Assembly: GCA_025455595.1 (NCBI GenBank)
Contig: JALOMD010000204.1
Coordinates: 1-10,825 of the forward strand
DNA: 10,825 bases
Reading direction: 5' to 3'
DNA from: Cytophagales bacterium
GTDB taxonomy: Bacteria; Bacteroidota; Bacteroidia; Cytophagales; 172606-1
In this document: positions 5,033-10,825 of the stretch, in pieces
How the letters are laid out: the number at the start of each line of letters is the position of its first letter
Position numbering within the stretch: position 1 is the first letter of the stretch
The notes under the pieces: model-generated
Database searches by the model: none
Seen by the model: the letters and a program-made list of their open reading frames with translations, nothing else
Told to the model about the DNA's origin: nothing
Translations under genes and position numbers: made by a program

Positions 5033-7981
5033 TCATCGGCTCAGGTACAGGTTCCGCTCGGAATAGACCTTCTGGAAGAAATCGTCGTCCAGGTCGTCGA
5101 TGAAGTAGATGGCCTCGCCGGTGGATTTCATTTCCGGGCCGAGTTCCTTGTTCACGTTCGGGAACTTGTTGAATGAAAACACCGGAATCTTGATGGCGTA
5201 GCCGTTTTTCTTTGGCTGGAAGTTGAAGTCTTTCACCTTTTTCTCGCCCAGCATCACTTTGGTGGCGTAGTTCACGTACGGCTCGTCGTAGGCTTTGCAG
5301 ATGAACGGCACCGTGCGCGAAGCCCGTGGGTTGGCCTCGATGATATAGACCTTTTCGTCCTTTACTGCAAACTGGATGTTGATCAAGCCGACGGTCTTCA
5401 GGGCCAGTGCGATTTGCCGCGTGTATTTTTCTATCTGCTTGATTTCCAACGCGCCGAGGTTGAACGGCGGCAACACCGCGTTGGAGTCGCCGGAGTGGAT
5501 GCCGGCCGGTTCGATGTGTTCCATGATGCCGATGATGTACACATCTTCGCCGTCGCAGATGGCATCGGCCTCGGCTTCGATGGCGTTTTCGAGGAAGTGG
5601 TCGAGCAGCACCTTGTTGTCGGGCATGTCCTTGAACAGTTCCACCACGTGCGAGGCCAGTTCCTCTTCGTTGATTACGATTTTCATGCTTTGGCCGCCCA
5701 ACACGTAGCTGGGGCGCACCAGCAGCGGAAAGCCCAACTCGCGGGAAAGCTCCAACGCCTCGTCGGCGTTTTGCACCGTGCCGAATTTCGGGTACGGAAT
5801 GTTGTTTTCTTTCAGCAACGTCGAGAAACTGCCCCGGTCTTCGGCCAAATCCAACGCCTCGAAGCTCGTCCCGATGATTTTGATGCCGTAGCGGTGCAGT
5901 TTTTCGGCCAGTTTCAGGGCCGTTTGGCCGCCCAACTGCACAATCACGCCTTCGGGCTTCTCGTGCCGGATGATGTCGTAGATGTGTTCCCAGAAAACCG
6001 GCTCAAAGTACAGCTTGTCCGAAATGTCGAAGTCCGTCGAAACCGTTTCGGGGTTGCAGTTGATCATGATGGTTTCGTAGCCGCATTCCCGCGCCGCCAG
6101 CACGCCGTGCACGCACGAGTAGTCGAACTCAATGCCCTGCCCGATGCGGTTCGGCCCCGAACCCAATACGACGACTTTCTTGCGGTCAGAGACGATGGAT
6201 TCGTTGGAAGCCCCACCCCGACCCTCCCCAAGGGGAGGGTGAAGCCCCACCCCCGACCCCTCCCCTTGGGGAGGGGAGTTTTTCTCCTCCCCCTTGGGGG
6301 CGACCGAAACGAGAGTTTCGGGGCGAGCCTGTGCGGCCGGGAGGGGGCTGAACGTCGAGTAATAATACGGTGTCTTGGCCTCGAACTCGGCGGCGCAGGT
6401 GTCCACGCACTTGTACACGCGTTCAATGCCCATGTCGGTGCGTTTTTTATAGACTTCGCTTTCGTAGCATTCAAGCAGGTGCGCAATCTGCCGGTCGGCG
6501 TAGCCTTTGCTTTTGGCTTCGAACATCAGCGAAGCGGGCAGGGTGTCCAGGTCGTATTTCTGGATTTCCTTTTCCAGCATCACCAACTCTTCAATCTGGT
6601 GCAAAAACCACGGGTCAATCTTGGTCAGGTTCTGGATGGTTCTGAACGGAATGCCCAACTTGAATGCGTCGTGGATGTGGAACAGGCGGTTCCAACTGGG
6701 GTGCTCAAGGCTCTGCAGCAGTTGCTCTTGGTTGGTCAGTTCCTTGCCGTCGGCACCGAGGCCGTTGCGCTTGATTTCCAGCGACTGGCAGGCCTTTTGC
6801 AACGCCTCTTGGAAATTCCGCCCGATGCCCATCGCCTCGCCTACCGACTTCATTTGCAGGCCCAGGCTACGGTCGGCACCTTTGAACTTGTCGAAGTTCC
6901 AGCGTGGCACTTTCACAATCACGTAGTCAATGGCCGGTTCAAAATAAGCCGACGTGGTTTTGGTGATGGCGTTCTTGAGTTCGTCGAGGTTGTAGCCGAT
7001 GGCCAGTTTGGCCGCGATTTTGGCGATGGGGTAGCCGGTGGCTTTGGAAGCCAACGCCGATGATCGCGACACGCGGGGGTTGATTTCGATGGCCACGATG
7101 TCGTCGTTGACCGGATTGACGGCGAACTGCACGTTGCAGCCGCCCGCAAACTTGCCGATGCCGTCCATCATCATGATGGCGAGGTTACGCATCTGTTGGT
7201 ACAGCGTGTCGGGCAGGGTCATGGCCGGGGCCACGGTGATAGAGTCGCCGGTGTGTACGCCCATCGGGTCGAAGTTCTCGATGGAGCAGATAATGATGAA
7301 GTTGCCGTTGTTGTCGCGCAGCAGTTCCAACTCGTATTCCTTCCAGCCCATGATGCTTTGTTCCACCAGCACCTCGTGGATGGGCGAAGCGTGCAGCCCG
7401 GCGTTCAGGGCTTGGTCGAACTTCGAGGCATCGTTGACGAACCCGCCGCCGGTGCCGCCCAGCGTGAACGACGGCCGGATGACCAACGGAAAGCCGATTT
7501 CCTGGGCAATCTCCTTGCCTTCGAGAAACGAACGGGCCGTGCGGCCTTTGCACACGTGCACGCCGAGTTCCAGCATTTTCAGACGGAATTTCTCGCGGTC
7601 TTCGGTGGTTTCGATGGCCTTGATATCCACCCCGATGATTTTCACGCCGTATTTCTTCCAAATGCCCGCTTTTTCGCAGTCAATGGCCAGGTTCAGGGCC
7701 GTTTGGCCGCCCATGGTGGGCAGCACCGCGTCAATCTTGTGGGTTTCCAAGATTTCGCGGATGTACTTTTTCTCCAAAGGCCGCAGATACACATGGTCGG
7801 CGGTCACTTTGTCGGTCATGATGGTGGCCGGGTTCGAGTTGATCAACACCACTTCGATGCCTTCCTCGCGCAGCGAACGGGCCGCCTGCGAGCCGGAGTA
7901 ATCGAATTCACACGCTTGTCCGATGACGATGGGGCCGGAGCCGATGATGAGAACGGAGCGGATGGAAGTGTCTTTGGGCAT
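5033..7981 (-). CDS. carB: Carbamoyl-phosphate synthase, large subunit, with an in-frame repeat insertion
   Basis: Makes carbamoyl phosphate from bicarbonate, two ATP and ammonia passed from the small subunit CarA (not in this window), for arginine and pyrimidine synthesis in the cytoplasm. First half: pre-ATP-grasp VLIIGSGPIVIGQACEFDY, ATP-grasp loop RPSFTLGGTGGGFV, ligands EINPRVSRSSALASKATGYP, then the helical oligomerisation region to ~544. Second half from ~593: VVVLGSGPNRIGQGIEFDYS, RPSYVLGGQSMKIV, EANPRASRTVPFICKAYDEP. The protein stops at FQKVYSERNLYLSR (982 residues), so the C-terminal MGS-like allosteric domain of the ~1070-residue E. coli protein is missing, as in a short form I recall from other Bacteroidota. 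Residues 545-592, between STF and NESIVSD, are an unusual Gly/Pro-rich stretch encoded by tandem palindromic repeats. The frame is uninterrupted, so the enzyme is probably functional. A perfect -7 box is upstream and a terminator downstream. Confidence 0.98.
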   Translation of the reverse strand: MPKDTSIRSVLIIGSGPIVIGQACEFDYSGSQAARSLREEGIEVVLINSNPATIMTDKVTADHVYLRPLEKKYIREILETHKIDAVLPTMGGQTALNLAIDCEKAGIWKKYGVKIIGVDIKAIETTEDREKFRLKMLELGVHVCKGRTARSFLEGKEIAQEIGFPLVIRPSFTLGGTGGGFVNDASKFDQALNAGLHASPIHEVLVEQSIMGWKEYELELLRDNNGNFIIICSIENFDPMGVHTGDSITVAPAMTLPDTLYQQMRNLAIMMMDGIGKFAGGCNVQFAVNPVNDDIVAIEINPRVSRSSALASKATGYPIAKIAAKLAIGYNLDELKNAITKTTSAYFEPAIDYVIVKVPRWNFDKFKGADRSLGLQMKSVGEAMGIGRNFQEALQKACQSLEIKRNGLGADGKELTNQEQLLQSLEHPSWNRLFHIHDAFKLGIPFRTIQNLTKIDPWFLHQIEELVMLEKEIQKYDLDTLPASLMFEAKSKGYADRQIAHLLECYESEVYKKRTDMGIERVYKCVDTCAAEFEAKTPYYYSTFSPLPAAQARPETLVSVAPKGEEKNSPPQGEGSGVGLHPPLGEGRGGASNESIVSDRKKVVVLGSGPNRIGQGIEFDYSCVHGVLAARECGYETIMINCNPETVSTDFDISDKLYFEPVFWEHIYDIIRHEKPEGVIVQLGGQTALKLAEKLHRYGIKIIGTSFEALDLAEDRGSFSTLLKENNIPYPKFGTVQNADEALELSRELGFPLLVRPSYVLGGQSMKIVINEEELASHVVELFKDMPDNKVLLDHFLENAIEAEADAICDGEDVYIIGIMEHIEPAGIHSGDSNAVLPPFNLGALEIKQIEKYTRQIALALKTVGLINIQFAVKDEKVYIIEANPRASRTVPFICKAYDEPYVNYATKVMLGEKKVKDFNFQPKKNGYAIKIPVFSFNKFPNVNKELGPEMKSTGEAIYFIDDLDDDFFQKVYSERNLYLSR
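6206..6349 (-). repeat. Tandem CCCTCCCC/GGGGAGGG palindromes inserted in carB
   Basis: Two tandem units begin GAAGCCCCACCCC on plus (6207 and 6241). Their palindromes are ACCCTCCCC/GGGGAGGGT (6221-6240, loop AA) and CCCCTCCCC/GGGGAGGGG (6257-6276, loop TT). A third, shorter CCCCCTTGGGGG (6289-6300) and a CCGAAAC/GTTTCGG hairpin (6304-6321, loop GAGA) follow. In carB they encode 48 residues, including SPPQGEGSGVG and HPPLGEGRGGA, between the conserved STF and NESIVSD. A relative of the same element is at 382-417. Confidence 0.85.
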
Positions 7982-8018
7982 TTGGGTCAGATAGGTTGGA
8001 GGTAGGTTAAAAATCCCG

Positions 8019-8026
8019 CAAAGTTA
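8019..8026 (-). promoter_or_regulatory. -7 box of carB
   Basis: The minus strand reads TAACTTTG followed by CGGG, a perfect TAnnTTTG, 37 bp before the ATG. The only -33 candidate is a TTTC at 8055-8052 with a long 25-bp spacer. Confidence 0.55.
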
Positions 8027-8078
8027 ATGGAAATGAAGTATGCTTCGAGAAGAAATTTGAAGACGGACAAGAAAAAAC

Positions 8079-8112
8079 AACACCCTGTGAATCAACGGCT
8101 GGTCTGGGTGTT
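8079..8112. repeat. Inverted repeat between carB and the sigma factor gene
   Basis: AACACCC (8079-8085) and GGGTGTT (8106-8112) surround 20 bp. An A-run lies to the left (8072-8077) and a T-run to the right (8119-8124), so it has the look of a weak bidirectional terminator. Two divergent genes here would not need one. The rest of the gap 8027-8381 holds palindrome copies 8 and 9, the second GTGTCGGATTTGA word and the sigma factor promoter, and no gene that I can support. Confidence 0.35.
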
Positions 8113-8142
8113 CTGCGGTTTTTTCGCCCGGTTCGTAAGGCG

Positions 8143-8169
8143 CGTTTTGGCCGTTTTTTGCCTAAAACG
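8143..8169 (+). repeat. 27-bp palindrome, copy 8
   Basis: Left arm CGTTTTGGCC, centre GTTTTTT, right arm GCCTAAAACG, with one C-C mismatch and one G-U. Left member of the closest pair; 35 bp separate it from copy 9. Confidence 0.82.
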
Positions 8170-8187
8170 GCACGGGGATTTTGGCGG

Positions 8188-8200
8188 GTGTCGGATTTGA
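8188..8200 (+). repeat. GTGTCGGATTTGA word, copy B
   Basis: Exact match of 13 bp to 4324-4336, again just before a 27-bp palindrome (core at 8205). Confidence 0.6.
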
Positions 8201-8204
8201 CGGA

Positions 8205-8231
8205 TGTTTTGGCCGATTTTTGCCCAAAACG
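8205..8231. repeat. 27-bp palindrome, copy 9
   Basis: Left arm TGTTTTGGCC, centre GATTTTT, right arm GCCCAAAACG. The first base is T instead of C, and there is a C-C mismatch at 9/19. Right member of the pair with copy 8. Confidence 0.8.
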
Positions 8232-8313
8232 GTAACAGTAACGGCGGAAAAGTAAAAAACCGGACTTTGTTCGCGGCCTTTTGGGTCATTTTATAATTTT
8301 TATCATAAATTCT

Positions 8314-8346
8314 TTTGTTTTTAGAAGCGCGTCCTACGTATATTTA
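8314..8346 (+). promoter_or_regulatory. Promoter of the ECF sigma factor gene
   Basis: TTTG (8314-8317), a 21-bp spacer and TATATTTA (8339-8346), seven of eight bases of TAnnTTTG read loosely, 35 bp before the ATG. It fits the Bacteroidota housekeeping promoter pattern. Confidence 0.5.
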
Positions 8347-8381
8347 CGCAAGTTGAGCCTGAATGTCGAATTTTTTCGCTT

Positions 8382-9020
8382 ATGCACACCCGTACCACCC
8401 GCCCTGCGATTGACGATCAACAGCAATGGCTTTGCTTCCGGGCGGGGGATGAGCAGGCGTTTGAAGGCCTCTTCAACCGCTATTGCGACGTACTGCTGCG
8501 CTACGGGCTGACCATCGTGCCTGACCGCGATTTTGTCAAAGACTGCATCCAAGACCTGTTCGCCGACCTGTGGCGGCGACGTGCTTCGCTTTCGGAGGCG
8601 CAGTCGGTGCGGTATTACTTGCTCGTCTCGTTGCGTCGGCTGCTGATCAGGCAAAAGACCGCCGTCCGCCGCCAGCACGACCTGCGCCGCCAATGGCAGG
8701 TTGAAATGGAAACAGCCGCGCCTTACTCACCCGAACGCGCCGTCACCGACACTGAGCAAACCGACCACTCGCGCAACTTGCTCATGCGCGAACTCAACGC
8801 CTTGCCCGCCCGCCAACGCGAAGCCGTGTTCCTGCGGTTTTACGAGGAACTCGACTACGAGCAAATCACCGAAATCATGGACCTGAACTACCAAGTGGTG
8901 CGCAACATGGTGCACCGGGCCGTGAAAACCCTCCGCCAACGCCTCGAACACGCCAAAGACGTGCTTATGCCCGTGGCCTTTGCTCTTGCCCTGCTGGCTC
9001 TGCTCTTTCGCCTGCTGTGA
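8382..9020 (+). CDS. ECF-type RNA polymerase sigma factor with a C-terminal hydrophobic helix
   Basis: Sigma-70 family, ECF subfamily, 212 residues. Region 2 spans ~18-90: FRAGDEQAFEGLFNRYCDVL, then FVKDCIQDLFADLWRRR and VRYYLLVSLRRLLIR. Region 4 spans ~134-190: ELNALPARQREAVFLRFYEE, then LDYEQITEIMDLNYQVVRNM with its helix-turn-helix, and HRAVKTLRQRL. It would direct RNA polymerase to a small set of promoters. The last ~19 residues (VLMPVAFALALLALLFRLL) are a strongly hydrophobic stretch long enough to span a membrane, which standard ECF factors do not need. No anti-sigma factor follows; the next gene, 248 bp downstream on the same strand, is a GH30 lipoprotein, and no SusC/SusD pair is in the window. 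The targets are therefore unknown. The start is the first ATG after the promoter. Confidence 0.93.
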   Translation: MHTRTTRPAIDDQQQWLCFRAGDEQAFEGLFNRYCDVLLRYGLTIVPDRDFVKDCIQDLFADLWRRRASLSEAQSVRYYLLVSLRRLLIRQKTAVRRQHDLRRQWQVEMETAAPYSPERAVTDTEQTDHSRNLLMRELNALPARQREAVFLRFYEELDYEQITEIMDLNYQVVRNMVHRAVKTLRQRLEHAKDVLMPVAFALALLALLFRLL

Positions 9021-9065
9021 TTTTTCCGCCAATTTCCAATCTATTTGTGTCTGCCAGCGAAATGC

Positions 9066-9092
9066 CGTTTTGGGCGTTTTTTGCCCAAAACG
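9066..9092. repeat. 27-bp palindrome, copy 10
   Basis: Left arm CGTTTTGGGC, centre GTTTTTT, right arm GCCCAAAACG; perfect arms, no orientation. It lies 45 bp after the sigma factor stop and is paired with copy 11 (70 bp between). Confidence 0.87.
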
Positions 9093-9101
9093 CTCCGAAA
9101 A

Positions 9102-9129
9102 GCAGGTCTTCCCGCAAGGCGGGATGACC
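9102..9129 (-). repeat. 28-bp GGTCATCCCGCC repeat, copy B
   Basis: On minus it begins GGTCATCCCGCC and ends TTGCGGGAAGACCTGC; one base differs from copy A at 1142-1169. As in copy A, a palindrome core (copy 10) lies after its CCTGC end, at a distance of 9 bp. Confidence 0.88.
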
Positions 9130-9162
9130 GGAATCACAGGCTCGGCCAAGACAACAGGCGGG

Positions 9163-9189
9163 CGTTTCGGGCGAAAATTGCTCAAAACG
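9163..9189 (+). repeat. 27-bp palindrome, copy 11
   Basis: Left arm CGTTTCGGGC, centre GAAAATT, right arm GCTCAAAACG, with a C-A mismatch at 6/22 and the G-U at 8/20. It is 79 bp before the GH30 start, so it may lie in that gene's leader. Confidence 0.82.
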
Positions 9190-9268
9190 GTACCGAAAAT
9201 GCAATCCTCAAAGGTTACAGGACGGTACAGGAAGTCTCTTTCGGGGAAAATCCCACTGGAGGCTTTCT

Positions 9269-10825
9269 ATGGCTTTTCAATCGTGTCGTTTGTTTTTGTT
9301 GCTGGTTTTGCTGGCAGGCGGCTCTTGCAAAAAGGACCAGCCTGCCAGCCGCCAGCCGTATGATGCCAGCTTGGAGGCGCGGCTGGTCAAGACCAACCCG
9401 TTCACCTACCAATTCACCGCCTCGGCGAGGGACGTAGAGGGCGACCCGCTGCAATACGCGTGGGACTTTGGCGAAGGAACCCGCAAAACTGGAGCCGCCA
9501 CTGAAACCTTTGTCTTCCCCGAAGGCCGCGACTTCACCGTGCAGGTGAGCATCACCGACGGCAAGACGGCCCCGATTGACGCGCAGGTGGTCGTCAGCAC
9601 GCGGGTGGTGGCCGTCACTGTGGACGCAGCCAAGCAATACCAGACCATCGAAGGCTTCGGCGGCTTCGGTGCGCAAAACGTCTATTGGTCAAACGGGCCG
9701 TTCACCAGTCCGGCTTTCGTGAACGCCGTGGTCAACGAACTCGGTGCCACCGTCATCCGCGAAGACCTGCCCACCAGCTTTGAAATCGAGAACGACAACG
9801 CCGACCCGTTTGTCACCGATTTGTCGAAATACAACTTGGACCGGGAGATAGGCGGACATCACAAGAGTTTCGGGGCGCGGCTGCCGCACCTGCGGGCGTT
9901 GCGGGCGGCGGGTGTGGAGCGGTTCATCGCCACGGTGTGGAGCCCGCCGCCGTGGATGAAAACCAACAACCGCATTGACAACGGCACTAATCAAAATTCC
10001 GCACCGGAATACAACCCCAACCCCACGGCTGCCAACAACCAGTTGCGCACCGACATGTACGAGGAGTTCGCCGAGCTGTGCGTGGCCTACGCCAAGATTT
10101 TCAAACGCGAGGTGGGCGTTGACCTGTACGCATTCAGCATCCAGAACGAGCCGCGTTTTTCGCAGTCCTACCAGTCGTGCGTCTATAACGGCTCCGCCCT
10201 GCGCGACGTGCTGAAAGTGGTGGGGCGGCGGTTCCGCAGCGAAGGGTTGCCCGCCAAACTGTTCGTGCCCGAAGACATCGGTTGGCTGCAAGCGGTGGAA
10301 GGTATGGTGAAGCCGTCGCTGGACGACCCGGATGCCCGCCAGTACGTGGACGCAGTGGCCGTCCACGGCTATGACTTCGACGGCATCCGGCCCAATTCGC
10401 CCAGTGCGCAGACTTGGAACACCATGTACGGCTGGGGCAACCGCTACGGCAAGCCTCTCTGGATGACCGAAACATCGGGCTTCAAGAACGACTGGAGCGG
10501 TGCCATGAGTTTGGCAACCGCCATTTACACGGCTTTGCGGCACGGCAATGTGTCGGCGTGGGTGTTCTGGTCGCTGAGTACTGACAAACTGGACGAGTAT
10601 TGCCTGATGAACGCCGCCGGTGAGAAAAGCAAGCGTTTCTACGCCTCGGCCCAGTTCTACCGGTTCGTTCGCCCTGGCGCGGTGCGCATCGAAGCCGTTT
10701 CCGCCGATGAAAATGTGGTGCTGGTGGCCTTCCGACAACCCTCGGACGGCACCGTGACGCTGGTTCTGCTGAACGTCGGGGCTTCCGACAAGATGGTGCG
10801 CCTCAGCGGCAATAACTTGCCCGGC
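9269..10825 (+). CDS. PKD-domain GH30-family glycoside hydrolase, lipoprotein (3' end outside window)
   Basis: Open to the right edge, 519 codons seen. MAFQSCRLFLLLVLLAGGSC is a signal peptide with a relaxed lipobox (Cys20), so the enzyme should be anchored to a membrane; KKD follows the Cys. Residues ~40-108 look like a PKD domain (YAWDFGEGTR, DFTVQVSITDG), a beta-sandwich often used as spacer or in glycan binding. From ~115 the sequence is GH30-like: TIEGFGGFGA, VWSPPPWMKTNN, FSIQNEPRF with the acid/base Glu294, and LWMTETSGF with the nucleophile Glu401, then WVFWSL and the start of the C-terminal beta-domain (VTLVLLNVG). GH30 enzymes cleave beta-linked glycans (glucosylceramide, beta-1,6-glucan, xylan); the substrate here is not determined. 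A GGAGG at 9258-9262, 6 bp before the ATG, supports the start. No promoter was recognised. Confidence 0.92.
   Translation, partial: MAFQSCRLFLLLVLLAGGSCKKDQPASRQPYDASLEARLVKTNPFTYQFTASARDVEGDPLQYAWDFGEGTRKTGAATETFVFPEGRDFTVQVSITDGKTAPIDAQVVVSTRVVAVTVDAAKQYQTIEGFGGFGAQNVYWSNGPFTSPAFVNAVVNELGATVIREDLPTSFEIENDNADPFVTDLSKYNLDREIGGHHKSFGARLPHLRALRAAGVERFIATVWSPPPWMKTNNRIDNGTNQNSAPEYNPNPTAANNQLRTDMYEEFAELCVAYAKIFKREVGVDLYAFSIQNEPRFSQSYQSCVYNGSALRDVLKVVGRRFRSEGLPAKLFVPEDIGWLQAVEGMVKPSLDDPDARQYVDAVAVHGYDFDGIRPNSPSAQTWNTMYGWGNRYGKPLWMTETSGFKNDWSGAMSLATAIYTALRHGNVSAWVFWSLSTDKLDEYCLMNAAGEKSKRFYASAQFYRFVRPGAVRIEAVSADENVVLVAFRQPSDGTVTLVLLNVGASDKMVRLSGNNLPG

Noticed and set aside
6206..6349. carB as two separate genes or a pseudogene split by an insertion
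   Set aside because: The insertion keeps the frame, no stop occurs, and all ATP-grasp motifs on both sides are intact.
5414..7063. Long open frame on plus, 549 codons, opposite carB
   Set aside because: It is antisense to a fully conserved carB and has no recognisable domain; GC-rich coding DNA commonly leaves such open frames on the other strand.
8079..8112. Attenuator or riboswitch before carB
   Set aside because: The inverted repeat lies upstream of the -7 box of carB, so it would not be in the carB transcript.
8092..8289. 65-codon frame on minus between carB and the sigma factor
   Set aside because: It is composed largely of translated palindromes (FWAKIGQN, FRQKTAKT) and has no promoter or ribosome site.
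328..9189. CRISPR array
   Set aside because: The repeated palindromes are irregularly spaced (35 bp to several kb), sit between genes, and have no series of equal spacers or cas genes.
9689..10738. Open frame on minus, 349 codons, opposite the GH30 gene
   Set aside because: The plus strand has the GH30 catalytic motifs in frame; this one is a shadow with no domain.

Overview
The window looks like chromosome from a fairly GC-rich member of the Bacteroidota, probably a Cytophagia- or Saprospiria-type organism. The support is a DUF4834-type small membrane protein, an Lgt with a long periplasmic insertion, a CarB without the C-terminal regulatory domain, an ECF sigma factor of the Bacteroidota kind, and four -7 boxes matching the Bacteroidota consensus TAnnTTTG. 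The genes themselves are mostly ordinary housekeeping and envelope functions.

Layout: the 3' end of a metallo-beta-lactamase-fold hydrolase (+, 2-277) converges on a small lipoprotein gene (-, 289-972). Minus-strand genes follow: a one-POTRA Omp85/BamA-like outer membrane protein (1283-2698), lgt (3054-4184), a DUF4834-like membrane protein (4513-4812) and carB (5033-7981). They are separated by gaps of about 220 to 400 bp, and most have their own -7 box, so they look like single transcription units rather than one operon. A divergent pair on the plus strand ends the window: an ECF sigma factor with a C-terminal hydrophobic helix (8382-9020) and the first 519 codons of a PKD + GH30 glycoside hydrolase lipoprotein (9269 to the window end).

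The unusual part is what lies between, and in two cases inside, the genes. A 27-bp palindromic element (left arm CGTTTTGGGC, right arm GCTCAAAACG, A/T-rich centre) occurs eleven times, plus a half copy. Eight full copies form four close pairs, each pair bracketing a different short repeat. A ninth copy is paired with the half copy around the carB terminator. Other repeat families are interleaved: a 28-bp repeat beginning GGTCATCCCGCC (2 copies, inverted), GAGACAGGGC-type hairpins (2), AGTCGT/AGTGGT word arrays directly after three genes (3), a GTGTCGGATTTGA word (2), GGAATGCGGA words, and a CCCTCCCC/GGGGAGGG palindrome (3 copies or more). Copies of the last family sit in frame inside carB, at the linker between its two homologous halves. 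They also form, together with one 27-bp palindrome and a 19-bp tandem duplication, the last ~50 residues of the small lipoprotein. The window is therefore best read as housekeeping genes embedded in a dense mosaic of REP/BIME-like, partly protein-coding, palindromic repeats. No transposase or other gene that could mobilise them is present in the window.
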